This document shows, piece after piece, positions 45,801-54,938 of a stretch of DNA of 64,000 bases. Source of the stretch: an uncultured Poribacteria bacterium (GTDB lineage Bacteria; Poribacteria; WGA-4E; PCPOR2b). The stretch is taken from contig OY282444.1 of assembly GCA_958296125.1 (NCBI GenBank), forward strand, positions 1,855,940 to 1,919,939. The letters run 5' to 3'. Numbering within the stretch: position 1 is the stretch's first letter; each line of letters begins with the position of its first letter. The notes beneath the pieces were generated by a model. It ran no database searches, was not told where the DNA came from, and was given only the letters and a program-made list of their open reading frames with translations. The position numbers were made by a program, and so were the translations under genes.

Positions 45801-48620
45801 ATGGGCAAACGGACAAATCAGCGAGTTCATAAACCAACGAATCAAGTCCTCTGCATTTCATCCTTCATGTCCCACCACTCTCCTTTATTGCTTCATGCTA
45901 TACTTATCTTCTCAATCATTTTCCTCAAATCCGCTTGGAGCCAACCTGAAACAATCCCCATCACTAAAATTCAGTACAGGCTGAATGGTCAAATCCTTGA
46001 CTCGGATTCGCTGCTCGCGGACTTGCAGCGCAAGACGCGGATTCAAGTCGGGAATCCAGTTTCACCTTATCAGATTCGCAAGAGCATTGAGGCGATTTAT
46101 GTAATGGGCCTCTTTTCTCAAGTCACAGCAATTGAGAATCTCGGACCAGATGGAGTGCAGTTCACGTTCGATCTCACTTACAAAATACGGGTTGGGAAGA
46201 TCGAGTTTACAGGGAATAGTATAGATGAAAATCTGATCGTTGGTGTGATGGTCTCTCGTTCAAAAAAAGAATATTCTATTGAGCTTGCAGAGGCAGATCG
46301 GCGTAGAATCCTCGATTTATACAAAGATTACGGATACTTTCAGGCGGCAGTTCACCTGACCACCTCTGCGGATCTGAGTGCTTCGCATCAAGTCGATCTG
46401 TTATACAGTATCAACGAGGGGGACCGAGCACTTATTCAGGAAATCCGGTTTGAAGGTGTCAAATCGATTGAACTCGAAAAATTGGAACAGATTATTAAAA
46501 GCGAGAAAGGCAAAGTCTACCAAAAGCAATCGGTTGATGACGATGCCCATCGCATTCGAGAATTATACAGGGAAAATGAGTATCTGACCGTAAAAGTCAG
46601 ATCTCACGGGATTTACAATGATGCAACCGGGACAGTTACCCTTAACTACGAAATTATCGAAGGGAAAAAGATCGAAATCGAATTTGATGGCGATGGTATC
46701 GACACATCGGAACTCGAGCAAACGCTGGCTTTGTTCAAACGAGATAGCTTTTCGGAGACAATCCTAAAAAGCACCGAGGAACACATTCGTCGAATCTATC
46801 AAGAGAAGGGGTATTATGAACCCATAGTGAGCCATGAGGTTAAAAAAGTATCGGGTCAAGCAGAAGTTATCTCTTTTGATATTCAGTTGGGTCAAGTCCC
46901 ACGAATTCAGCATATCACTTTCGAGGGGAACATAGGATTTGCGGATGCTGTCTTGCTGGATCAGATGAAAACCCAACCGCGTAGTCAATTTTCAATCCCC
47001 GGATTCGGATGGCTGCTTTCCACAGGTATTTTTAACCCAGCTACACTTGACATAGACAAGCGAGCGTTGGAACACTTTTATAAAAAAGCGGGTTATCCAG
47101 ATGTTCGGATTACGACCGATAAACCAGAGATTGATAAAGAGAATCGGCTTAGCTTGCATATAAAAATTAACGAAGGGGCACAGAAGCTCATAGATCGCGT
47201 TTCAATCGAAGGGGTCACCATCTTTGAAACAACTCAGCTATATGCAAAACTTGAGGCAAAATCCGGAATGCCTTACAGCACAGATATAGCTAATCGTGAT
47301 GAGCGTTATCTCGAATCCATTTACAATCGAAAGGGGTATATCTATGCGCGTATCAGCCACGACTATAATCCCGAGACGCGTACGCTCATCTATCGCATCT
47401 CTGAGGGGATTCAAGCTAAATTTGGAAAATTCAAATTCGATGGAGATGGGCAAATAAAACTGCATGTTTTGCAGCGAGAGTTTGAAAATCTCGGCTTGGT
47501 TGAAGGAGCGGTGTTTAACGAGGAATTATTGGCGGAATCTCGACGACGTTTATTGACCGCAGATCTTTTTAAAGAGGTTGAAATTAAGGTGCCTGACCGA
47601 TATGTTGAAAGTACGGAGATTATCGATGTTAATGTGGGCGTTGCGGTAAAAAAATCAGGAGCAATCAGCATCAGCGGGGGATATATTTCCTCTGAGGGTA
47701 TTCGTGGCACATTGGGGCTTGCCCATAACAACCTGTTCAAGCGTAACATGAAAATCAGTAGCAAAATCAGTAAGGGGACAAGAGGCAATTTGTATGAAAT
47801 CACACTTATTGAGCCGTGGTTCAAACTCGCCCCCCTCGATAAACTCATCGGACCTACAATAGGAACTTTTCGCCTATTCAACGATAATCTGGAGGAGTAT
47901 GAAGATATACGGGCGCGAGGCGGGACGGTGAACCTTGCCAAACGGCTTGGGCGATTCAGTAATCTTGCGATACAGTATAAATCTCAAGATTTGCGTGACC
48001 GTGACGACCCGCCTAAAATTCAGACAACCGTAAGTAGTCTCGGTGTCGAATACCACCGAGACAGTCGAGACCATTTTCTGAACCCGAAAAATGGTTGGTT
48101 CAATGAAGTTGCAATTGAATATGCGGGTGGATTCCTCAAAGGGAAAACCAGTTTTCTCAAGTTTACAACTGATCATCGCTACTATTGGCAGTTTTGGGGA
48201 GATGCGGTCCTTGCCAGTGCAATTCGCTTCGGGTTTGAAAACGGGCTTAGAGGAAACCGGGACCGGGAGATCATCTCCTTTGAGCGTTTCTATGCCGGTG
48301 GATCAACAACAGTCAGGGGATACCCGGAGCGAGGCCTGGGACCGGAAGATGAATTCGGGAATCATCGTGGGGATGTGTTATTTATTTTTAACACGGAGCT
48401 CCGTTTTCCAATCTATAGGTTCATCGGTGGTGCCCTGTTTTTCGACACAGGCAACGTCTGGAATAAACCTTCTGATATTGACGATGCCCTCCCACGGTCG
48501 GCAATAGGCTTAGGTGTGCGCTTAGATACCCCCCTCGGACCTGCTCGTGTCGACATTGGAGTACCATTAGCAAGGGAATTTAAGCCTTTGTTTTACCTGC
48601 AGCTAGGTCAGGCATTTTAG
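45801..48620 (+). CDS. bamA: BamA/TamA-type outer-membrane barrel (Omp85) with POTRA array
   Basis: 939 residues. AAGGAGGTGA ends 10 bases before ATG 45801; a later Met (position 23) would give a shorter signal sequence. The signal peptide (LLLHAILIFSIIFLKSAWSQ) ends near residue 48. About six POTRA domains follow (repeated motifs: xxVGKIEFTGNSIDENLI, IQEIRFEGVKSIELEKL, QHITFEGNIG, DRVSIEGVTIFETTQL), then the beta-barrel from about residue 625 with typical GGYISSEGIRG and RGYPERGLGPEDEFGN and a terminal phenylalanine. This is the outer-membrane insertase core. Its position behind tamB and two HEAT lipoproteins makes either a BamA or a TamA role possible; the POTRA number (five or more) favours BamA. 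Confidence 0.9.
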   Translation: MGKRTNQRVHKPTNQVLCISSFMSHHSPLLLHAILIFSIIFLKSAWSQPETIPITKIQYRLNGQILDSDSLLADLQRKTRIQVGNPVSPYQIRKSIEAIYVMGLFSQVTAIENLGPDGVQFTFDLTYKIRVGKIEFTGNSIDENLIVGVMVSRSKKEYSIELAEADRRRILDLYKDYGYFQAAVHLTTSADLSASHQVDLLYSINEGDRALIQEIRFEGVKSIELEKLEQIIKSEKGKVYQKQSVDDDAHRIRELYRENEYLTVKVRSHGIYNDATGTVTLNYEIIEGKKIEIEFDGDGIDTSELEQTLALFKRDSFSETILKSTEEHIRRIYQEKGYYEPIVSHEVKKVSGQAEVISFDIQLGQVPRIQHITFEGNIGFADAVLLDQMKTQPRSQFSIPGFGWLLSTGIFNPATLDIDKRALEHFYKKAGYPDVRITTDKPEIDKENRLSLHIKINEGAQKLIDRVSIEGVTIFETTQLYAKLEAKSGMPYSTDIANRDERYLESIYNRKGYIYARISHDYNPETRTLIYRISEGIQAKFGKFKFDGDGQIKLHVLQREFENLGLVEGAVFNEELLAESRRRLLTADLFKEVEIKVPDRYVESTEIIDVNVGVAVKKSGAISISGGYISSEGIRGTLGLAHNNLFKRNMKISSKISKGTRGNLYEITLIEPWFKLAPLDKLIGPTIGTFRLFNDNLEEYEDIRARGGTVNLAKRLGRFSNLAIQYKSQDLRDRDDPPKIQTTVSSLGVEYHRDSRDHFLNPKNGWFNEVAIEYAGGFLKGKTSFLKFTTDHRYYWQFWGDAVLASAIRFGFENGLRGNRDREIISFERFYAGGSTTVRGYPERGLGPEDEFGNHRGDVLFIFNTELRFPIYRFIGGALFFDTGNVWNKPSDIDDALPRSAIGLGVRLDTPLGPARVDIGVPLAREFKPLFYLQLGQAF

Positions 48621-48733
48621 ATGTGAAATCGACAACAGGAAAAGACACCTTGATGCCCGACTGCTTGTGCTTTGATTTGATGCACACCTCTAACCGCTTT
48701 GGTTAATATCAATAAAAGATGAGGAACAATTAG

Positions 48734-49624
48734 ATGCAATTGACAGACGAACAAATTGAAGAATTTAAGACGAATGGCGTGTTAATCGTCAAGGATGTCC
48801 TGAATGAATCCGAGTTGGATCCCGTGATTGACGAGCTTTCGGCTTGGGTGGATAGGCGTGCGTGTGAACTACACACCGCGGGGAAAATTCAGAACCTGCA
48901 TCCCGATGCCCCCTTCGACACACGCTTTGGACTCCTTTTTGAGCAATGCAAAGAGATTGGGGACGGTCTTGACATCAGTGCATCTCGCGGTAAAGCGATG
49001 TTTGAGTTCTTGCATAACAAAAATTTGATCGACACGGTGGAATCGCTCGTTGGCTCAGAAATGACCTGTAATCCTATTCAACATGCACGTACCAAGCCAC
49101 CGACAGCGTACGAGGGGCGGACCGGGCCATCATTCCATGTCGTACCTTGGCACCAAGATGCCGGTGTGATGATGCCGGAAGCGGAGGGGTCGAACATCGT
49201 AACCTGTTGGCTGCCGCTAGGAGATGCGACGGTCGAAATGGGCTGTATGCAAGCACTCCCCGGTGTTTCCACCCTTGGCTATCTGAGCCACTTCAAAGAG
49301 GAAGTGGCGACCGTTACGATTCGGCCTGAAGTGCTGCCATTGATTGAGCCGATGGATCTCGTCTGCTATAAAGGAGACGTAGTTCTGTTAAATAAATTCA
49401 CCCCGCATCGTTCGGTTCCCAATGTCTCAGATAAATGCCGTTGGTCTCTGGATCTGCGTTACCAGACCACCGGGCATCACACGGGCAGAACAGCGTATCC
49501 AGCGTTCATCTTGCGCTCTCCGAGCAACCCCGAGAGCATTTTGCGTGATTATGATGAATGGTGTCGGCTTTGGATTGATGCCCTTGAGAATCCCAAAGGA
49601 GTATCAATGCACAGGACGGACTGA
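48734..49624 (+). CDS. Phytanoyl-CoA dioxygenase (PhyH) family protein, first copy
   Basis: 296 residues, GAGGAA before the ATG. An Fe(II)/2-oxoglutarate dioxygenase jelly roll: the metal HxD is in VPWHQDAGV (His140, Asp142), the distal His is in FTPHRSVPN (His225), and the 2OG-binding Arg follows in CRWSLDLRYQ. Members hydroxylate lipids, amino acids or natural products; this lineage has many copies whose substrates are unknown. It heads the segment with the aldolase and the second PhyH. Confidence 0.87.
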   Translation: MQLTDEQIEEFKTNGVLIVKDVLNESELDPVIDELSAWVDRRACELHTAGKIQNLHPDAPFDTRFGLLFEQCKEIGDGLDISASRGKAMFEFLHNKNLIDTVESLVGSEMTCNPIQHARTKPPTAYEGRTGPSFHVVPWHQDAGVMMPEAEGSNIVTCWLPLGDATVEMGCMQALPGVSTLGYLSHFKEEVATVTIRPEVLPLIEPMDLVCYKGDVVLLNKFTPHRSVPNVSDKCRWSLDLRYQTTGHHTGRTAYPAFILRSPSNPESILRDYDEWCRLWIDALENPKGVSMHRTD

Positions 49625-49687
49625 TTGGGGTGGGGGGTGCATGGGGAAATTTCTAATTTACGTCATATTCAAAAACGGAGGGAATTT

Positions 49688-50575
49688 ATGTTCAGTTTTA
49701 GTGGCGCATGGCCCGCTTTGGTCACACCCTTCACAGCCGAAGATACAGTAAATGTAACACTGTTAAGAGAGCTCGTGGAGTATTTGATCGATAAGCAGGT
49801 CGGGGGATTTTACGTCTGTGGTGGCACTGGAGAGGGGCTTTTTATGTTGCCAGAGGAGCGCAAGCTGGTCACTGAAACCGTGGTTGCCCAAGCGAATGGA
49901 CGCGTACCTGTCATTGCACACGTCGGTAGCATGGTTGTAAGTGATGCGGTCCAGTTGGCAGAACATGCACAGGAGGTAGGGGCTGCAGGGATAAGCAGTG
50001 TGATCCCACCGATGTTTCAGGACGGCGAGAGTTTATATGCTTACTTTGCGCGAGTGAGTGCCGCTGCCCCTGACCTACCACTGCTGACTTACATATTTGG
50101 TGGTTCCATGGATGCCATTGTGCTGATGCGACGGTTGATGGAAATCCCTACCGTCGCCGGTGCAAAGTACACGGGCCCCAATATGTATGAGTTTAGAGAG
50201 ATTGTGGAGTTGCGGAGGGATAGCTGGAGCATTTTTTCGGGTATGGATGAGCAGTGTATTTACGCCGCGATGCAGGGCGCGTGCGGCAACATCGGTTCAA
50301 CGCTCAATTATATCCCCGGAATCTATCGTGAGATACACAACAGTTACAAGATGGGGGACATCGCTCAAGGACAAGAGTTACAAGTTCGTGCGAATCAAGT
50401 GACCCGTGTGCTATTTTCCTTCGGTTTCTTTGGTGCCCTCAAAGCGGTGATGCAAATGTTGGGCTTCGACTGCGGAAAACCGCGTCTGCCCCACCTTCCC
50501 TTCGCCGAGGAAAAACGGGACGATTTACAAGCGCAGTTGGAAGCCCTTGATTTCTTCACGGTGGCAGAAATGTAA
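49688..50575 (+). CDS. DapA/NanA-family aldolase (N-acetylneuraminate-lyase-like)
   Basis: The ATG at 49688 follows ACGGAGGGA and gives 295 residues. The (beta/alpha)8 class I aldolase shows GGTGEG (45-50) for the carboxylate site, Tyr135 in PLLTYIFGG, and the Schiff-base Lys160 in AGAKYTGPNMYEF. The YTGPN segment is closer to sialic-acid lyases than to dihydrodipicolinate synthases. The substrate is probably a 2-keto sugar acid, consistent with the PhyH, Gfo/Idh and mannonate dehydratase genes around it. Confidence 0.86.
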   Translation: MFSFSGAWPALVTPFTAEDTVNVTLLRELVEYLIDKQVGGFYVCGGTGEGLFMLPEERKLVTETVVAQANGRVPVIAHVGSMVVSDAVQLAEHAQEVGAAGISSVIPPMFQDGESLYAYFARVSAAAPDLPLLTYIFGGSMDAIVLMRRLMEIPTVAGAKYTGPNMYEFREIVELRRDSWSIFSGMDEQCIYAAMQGACGNIGSTLNYIPGIYREIHNSYKMGDIAQGQELQVRANQVTRVLFSFGFFGALKAVMQMLGFDCGKPRLPHLPFAEEKRDDLQAQLEALDFFTVAEM

Positions 50576-50593
50576 CTACCCTTGCCGACGAAA

Positions 50594-51421
50594 TCAGCGA
50601 ATCCAACACTCCGGCGTGTAGGCCTCGCGCAAGAACATCTTTTTCCGGGCGGGCCCTGCGCGTTCAATCCATTCCGGTGGAATTTCCTGTGTATAACGAT
50701 GTGGTGGGCCCGCCTCCTTGAAAATATCAATCAAAAAAAGTCGAAACGCCTGCGGGGAATCCAAAGGCTTCGGTTCAACACCGTGAAACATCCGGGCGTT
50801 AAGATAGACCATGCTTCCCGGTGGCAGTTCGAGATGTCTCACCGCGAGTGCACGACCGGCAGCCTCGTCAAATTCGCCCGAAAGCAGTCGTTCCGGTGTC
50901 ACACCCTCCGTTGGCGGAACCCAATGGCTGCCCGGAATGACTGAGAGGCTCCTGTCTCCGCATGTGAACCCGTTGGGATAGTAGAGTATCTGGATGTACC
51001 ACTTGTCCCTCTCAGCGAGGTTGATAGGGTTAGCATGACGCCAATGGTGGTGATCCTGATGAAAACCGACCCGCCTTGCACCACGAGGAGCAATATTTAG
51101 TGCAGAATGACAGAAGTGGTAATCGGGACCGATCGTGGCTTGGAGCAGTGCTGTGACGAGCGGCGCGTCGATTAGTTGGTCAGCCCACGGCCCCCTGTTG
51201 TTCCACGGTCTCACAAAGTATACGCTCGGTTTGCTCGGCTCACCTTGCTCGTCGTCTAAAGCGCGGAGAAATTCATGGGCACCATCCATGTTCAGGACCT
51301 CATCGGTCAATCCCGAAAGGCCCTCCTCTGTAAAGACATCGGGTATGGCGACATAGCCGTCCCTGTGAAAGGTTTCAAGGGCTTCCGGCGAAGGCGCGTC
51401 AATGCGAAATATCGGACTCAT
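50594..51421 (-). CDS. Phytanoyl-CoA dioxygenase (PhyH) family protein, second copy
   Basis: The ATG at 51421 (after ATGGAGAAG) gives 275 residues. HxD in GFHQDHHHW (His121, Asp123) and distal His in ARMFHGVEPK (His213) are present, so iron binding should be intact. It differs strongly from the first copy, so the substrates are likely different. It lies convergent to the aldolase gene with an 18-base gap and is transcribed towards it. The longer frame to 51475 lacks a suitable start. Confidence 0.86.
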   Translation of the reverse strand: MSPIFRIDAPSPEALETFHRDGYVAIPDVFTEEGLSGLTDEVLNMDGAHEFLRALDDEQGEPSKPSVYFVRPWNNRGPWADQLIDAPLVTALLQATIGPDYHFCHSALNIAPRGARRVGFHQDHHHWRHANPINLAERDKWYIQILYYPNGFTCGDRSLSVIPGSHWVPPTEGVTPERLLSGEFDEAAGRALAVRHLELPPGSMVYLNARMFHGVEPKPLDSPQAFRLFLIDIFKEAGPPHRYTQEIPPEWIERAGPARKKMFLREAYTPECWIR

Positions 51422-51611
51422 AGTTGCTTCTCCATGATTTCTTAGTCGGGCATTCCCTTCAAGACAGGTTGCCATTGGGTTCAGATGTGGCTCATGTTAA
51501 GAAATCGTGCAACAGATATGAACCCCGTAGGTCGAGCCCCAATGAACAAACGGCTTTCACGTTCCACGCTCTTCACATTTTGCACTTTCTTTTGACATAA
51601 GCCTCAACCGT

Positions 51612-52646
51612 TTACGTCTCACCAAAAGGCAGGGCAACCGGTGTGTGTGTCTGTGCGGACTGGCGACAGGCTAGACATAGCTCAATCACGCGCTGGGCAT
51701 CCTCGATTGTCAAATCTGGATCTGTTTGGGTCTGACAACACGCCACCCAATGGCTCATTTCGTCGAGCAAGTTGCTATTTTGGAGGCGATAGAAATTGCT
51801 GACCCCGTCCTTAGTGAAAACCGTCCCTTCGTAAACGCTTTGCTGCGTCCGAATCGCCCCCGCTGTGCCGATCAGCTCAACCTCATAAGCGGGAAACCGA
51901 AAATCTTCGACGGAAAAATAGATGTCGATTGACCCCATGACCCGATTCTCAAATCGCAGGATGATTTTACCGTTGTCCATAAAGAGGGAACGGTCTGAAA
52001 GGTAATTGTCATATTCGGCGTAAACCCTTGTCACTTCCGAACCGGCAAACCATCTAACCACGTCAGCGGCATACCAAATTAAAGACAGTTCTGGTCCCCC
52101 TTGCGCTTCCTCCCAATACCAATCATCTTTTGGAAAACTGTTAATGTTCCCGTGTTGGTGTAACGCTCGAATCGAAATCAGTGATCCAATCGCCCCACTT
52201 TTGAACTGCTGATATGCCTCGCGGATACCCCCATCGAAACGTTCCGTTGTGCCGGAGGTCGCAATCACCCCGTGCGTCCGCACCGCTTTTACGATGCGTT
52301 CCGCTGCTTCAACGGTTGTCGCCATCGGCTTAGCTATGTAGATAGCGACACCCAAAGGGGCAACCTGCTCGACAAGGCGGACCGCTTGGGTGTTCTTCGC
52401 ACAGATGCAAACGGCATCCAAACTCTCCTTTTGAATCATCTCTACCGGGTCATGATACAATCGGAGGTTGTACGCTGCGGCATATTCTGTTGGTGTTTGG
52501 CCGAGGGAGATAGATATTAGATTCGGGTCGTAGCCTAGATCGGCGCACCCCACAAGCTCAGCGTGGGACATAGCACTCAAGCAGTTTGCAAAGGCGTTGG
52601 GCCAGTAAACGCTCTGAAGGCCGACAATGCCAGTTCTCACACCCAT
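51612..52646 (-). CDS. Gfo/Idh/MocA family oxidoreductase, second copy
   Basis: 344 residues, AGGAGAAA before the ATG. N-terminal Rossmann fold (VGLQSVYWPNAFANCLSA is atypical: the GxGxxG is modified), with the family lysine motif VAIYIAKPMATT (Lys in AKP replacing the more usual EKP). A DWYWEEAQGGPELSLIWYAA segment carries the C-terminal active-site region. The substrate is a sugar or inositol derivative; the altered GxGxxG makes NAD binding uncertain. It is separated by 190 bases from the PhyH gene. Confidence 0.82.
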   Translation of the reverse strand: MGVRTGIVGLQSVYWPNAFANCLSAMSHAELVGCADLGYDPNLISISLGQTPTEYAAAYNLRLYHDPVEMIQKESLDAVCICAKNTQAVRLVEQVAPLGVAIYIAKPMATTVEAAERIVKAVRTHGVIATSGTTERFDGGIREAYQQFKSGAIGSLISIRALHQHGNINSFPKDDWYWEEAQGGPELSLIWYAADVVRWFAGSEVTRVYAEYDNYLSDRSLFMDNGKIILRFENRVMGSIDIYFSVEDFRFPAYEVELIGTAGAIRTQQSVYEGTVFTKDGVSNFYRLQNSNLLDEMSHWVACCQTQTDPDLTIEDAQRVIELCLACRQSAQTHTPVALPFGET

Positions 52647-52729
52647 TGATTTCTCCTATGAGGCTGCATACCGTCTGTCGGGACATGTTTTGCGGATTAG
52701 GGAGAGCGACTCAAGCTAGGTATAAAGCA

Positions 52730-53383
52730 CTAGAACAGGGTGCCAAGCCAGTTGTTTAAGAGAAAATCAACGCGTTGAATCAAAAGGGCAACACGTCCCA
52801 TCACAGTGTTGCCGAATGCAGAGCCGAACCCGATCATGAGGAAAGCAATCCCAATTTTTGAAATCCCAGCAATAGCTCCTTGGTGTTCCACCGAGAAGAA
52901 AAAATAGGTGAGTGTGCAAATAACCCCAATCACCATGAGGATTGCGCCAAAAATCTCAAACGCACTTAGCCTCCCTATTTGTGAAAATGGTGTAAGGGTT
53001 CCATGCGTTTGCGCGAAAATGTCCGCCTGCAACACATTCGGAATGGCGATTCCGGAGCCAACACCGATAAGAATAGCAAGGGGATACCGAATCAGCCACG
53101 AATGCCGCCGCGACAATCGGGCGAAGAACAACAGGCCGATACAAATCGGAATCAAATTTAGTAAGCCCCAGCGCGATGCTTCTCCTTCTCCTGTTATCGC
53201 TTGCCAAAGTGGATTCCATGCCAACGGGATTAAGCCTTGATGGATAGTGATAACAATGCCATATCCAACCGCTAAACCTATAAAGAGGTGTTCTGCAAAC
53301 CGATAAAACGGGTTATCTCGATAAAGAAAACTATAGATACAGAACGTCAAAAATGCTGCGACCCAAATGCCAAAAACTTCCAT
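52730..53383 (-). CDS. Membrane protein of the four-gene cassette (gene 4)
   Basis: 217 residues, GAGGAG before the ATG. About six membrane segments: FGIWVAAFLTFCIYSFL, FIGLAVGYGIVITIHQGLI, LNLIPICIGLLFFARLS, PLAILIGVGSGIAIPNV, FGAILMVIGVICTLTYFFF and IGIAFLMIGFGSAFGN. The last helix carries a re-entrant-like GFGSAFGN motif. No known family recognised. It is the last of four tightly packed minus-strand genes. Confidence 0.66.
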   Translation of the reverse strand: MEVFGIWVAAFLTFCIYSFLYRDNPFYRFAEHLFIGLAVGYGIVITIHQGLIPLAWNPLWQAITGEGEASRWGLLNLIPICIGLLFFARLSRRHSWLIRYPLAILIGVGSGIAIPNVLQADIFAQTHGTLTPFSQIGRLSAFEIFGAILMVIGVICTLTYFFFSVEHQGAIAGISKIGIAFLMIGFGSAFGNTVMGRVALLIQRVDFLLNNWLGTLF

Positions 53384-53388
53384 AGAAT

Positions 53389-54234
53389 CTACTCCTCTCG
53401 TTGTGACCGGGATGACGCTCCTACAGATTGCCGTTGATGAACAAAGAAAGCAATATTGCTCATAATCACCAACCCCACAATCAACAGGTGGGCAAAAGAT
53501 TCGGTGTTTATTCCTTCCGTACCCTTTGCAGGTGCGTTTATCAATTTCTCATACTCAGCGGCACCCAAGAATCCGGGCATCAAACCGACCAACTGCCCCG
53601 TCTGTAAGTAGGGATACATTTGGGAGACAATGACACCGGTGACCCCGGCGGCAATCTGCAGACCGTACTTCACGTTCGCGTAAGTAATCCAGATTTCTAC
53701 CGTACTTCCAGCGGAGAGGTCTAAGAGCAAATCAATTTGGTCATAGTTGGTGATATTTGCCATCATCGGGATTTCGGATAGGGGTTTTCCTGTATAATCG
53801 CTTTCAAAGACACCAGCGATTTCGGTTCCCATGCCAAGAATGACTTGGGTGACCCCTGGTCGGAATCCAAGTAGGACATAATCTTTACCATACACGGCCC
53901 CTTTTTCTTCCGAGACTTTCTGCATGAGTTTATCGGCAAGTGTAACAGCATCAACTATCAATGTGACTCCGATGATCCGCACCCCTTTATCAAAGCAGTG
54001 TTTCATCACCGCTTCTGCCATTGGAGCGGGTTCCGCTAGGGAGGATGGGCCGTAGTCAAAAGCAAGCATGATAGTCGATCCGGGGGGAAGCGCGTCAATG
54101 TAGTCGTAGAGTTTCTGCGTTGGCTCAGAGCCGGTGATTGGCAAGTTGACCGGTAGCAATGTTGGAATGATCACTGACAGCGCAATGGCGATAAAGATAA
54201 TGCGGCGGTCTATATTCATGAGTTTCTCAAGCAT
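53389..54234 (-). CDS. Unknown secreted/membrane protein of the cassette (gene 3)
   Basis: 281 residues, AGGAGGAGAT before the ATG. N-terminal signal/anchor (about 10-32, IIFIAIALSVIIPTLLPV), an extracytoplasmic alpha/beta domain (for example MLAFDYGPSSLAEPAPMAEA, RIIGVTLIVDAVTLADK, YVLLGFRPGVTQVILGMGT), and a C-terminal membrane helix (AHLLIVGLVIMSNIAFFV). The order of strands and helices suggests a Rossmann-like or VWA-like fold. No family recognised. Start and stop are packed against neighbours: 3 bases to the next gene upstream and 5 bases to the gene downstream. Confidence 0.6.
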   Translation of the reverse strand: MLEKLMNIDRRIIFIAIALSVIIPTLLPVNLPITGSEPTQKLYDYIDALPPGSTIMLAFDYGPSSLAEPAPMAEAVMKHCFDKGVRIIGVTLIVDAVTLADKLMQKVSEEKGAVYGKDYVLLGFRPGVTQVILGMGTEIAGVFESDYTGKPLSEIPMMANITNYDQIDLLLDLSAGSTVEIWITYANVKYGLQIAAGVTGVIVSQMYPYLQTGQLVGLMPGFLGAAEYEKLINAPAKGTEGINTESFAHLLIVGLVIMSNIAFFVHQRQSVGASSRSQREE

Positions 54235-54237
54235 CGA

Positions 54238-54930
54238 CTAATCTCCTCCTAGGTACGAGCGTTCAATTCCCAAGATAATCCGGATGGATTGTGAAATCAC
54301 GCCTAGACTGACCCCGAGGATAATCCCACGTCGTGCTGAAAGGTTGGGGTTATCTAAAATCCACTGGCGAGCGGTTGAGGTGACATCGTCCCAAGGAGTC
54401 CAAGCCATCACCGTATTCCAAATCAGATCTCCGATGGGCACATTTCCCATCATCACAATTAGGGCAGTGATAAGGAGTAGGGTAGCCTCAAACGTTCGGG
54501 CACGAAAGGCACGGTATGCCGCGGACGCAATAAAGAAAGCGAGCAGTGAAAACATTGTTGCGTCCATCGGTACCTGGACGTTGTTGAATAACCACTCAAA
54601 TATAGGACTCTTAGGACCAAACGATAGGCCTATCTTGGAAAGGAAGGAAACGTTATTAAGAAAGGTGGGGACACCTATCAGCACCATGATAATGATGCCA
54701 ATGAACACAACATAACTGTATTGCCAATGTTCTGTGTGGCGGCTGATGCGCGTCCAGTGGGTTTGGATAAGCGTTGCCACTGCTAACACCAATGCGAAAG
54801 GCGAAATGATGAGTGACCAGTTGACAATTCCTTGGTAAAGCCCTTGAGAGCGTGAATGTGGAACGAACTCAGTGAGAATCATCACAATGCCGAAAAGAAA
54901 GCAGAGCACTAAGGGTACTTGTCGCGTCAT
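54238..54930 (-). CDS. Membrane protein of the cassette (gene 2)
   Basis: The ATG at 54930 (after TAGGAGG) gives 230 residues; the extra residues in the longer frame overlap the upstream gene. Multi-pass: PLVLCFLFGIVMILTEFV, SLIISPFALVLAVATLI, YSYVVFIGIIIMVLIGV, TMFSLLAFFIASAAYRAF, ATLLLITALIVMMGN and GIILGVSLGVISQSIRI. Arg- and Lys-rich loops (RAFRARTFE, TRISRHTEHW) suggest a cytoplasmic interaction face. No recognised family. Confidence 0.6.
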   Translation of the reverse strand: MTRQVPLVLCFLFGIVMILTEFVPHSRSQGLYQGIVNWSLIISPFALVLAVATLIQTHWTRISRHTEHWQYSYVVFIGIIIMVLIGVPTFLNNVSFLSKIGLSFGPKSPIFEWLFNNVQVPMDATMFSLLAFFIASAAYRAFRARTFEATLLLITALIVMMGNVPIGDLIWNTVMAWTPWDDVTSTARQWILDNPNLSARRGIILGVSLGVISQSIRIILGIERSYLGGD

Positions 54931-54938
54931 AAAGCCTC

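Noticed and set aside
45485-45808. Minus-strand frame of 107 residues between the HEAT lipoprotein and bamA
   Set aside because: It overlaps the 3' end of the lipoprotein gene and the bamA ribosome-binding site, has no own start signal, and no recognisable family.
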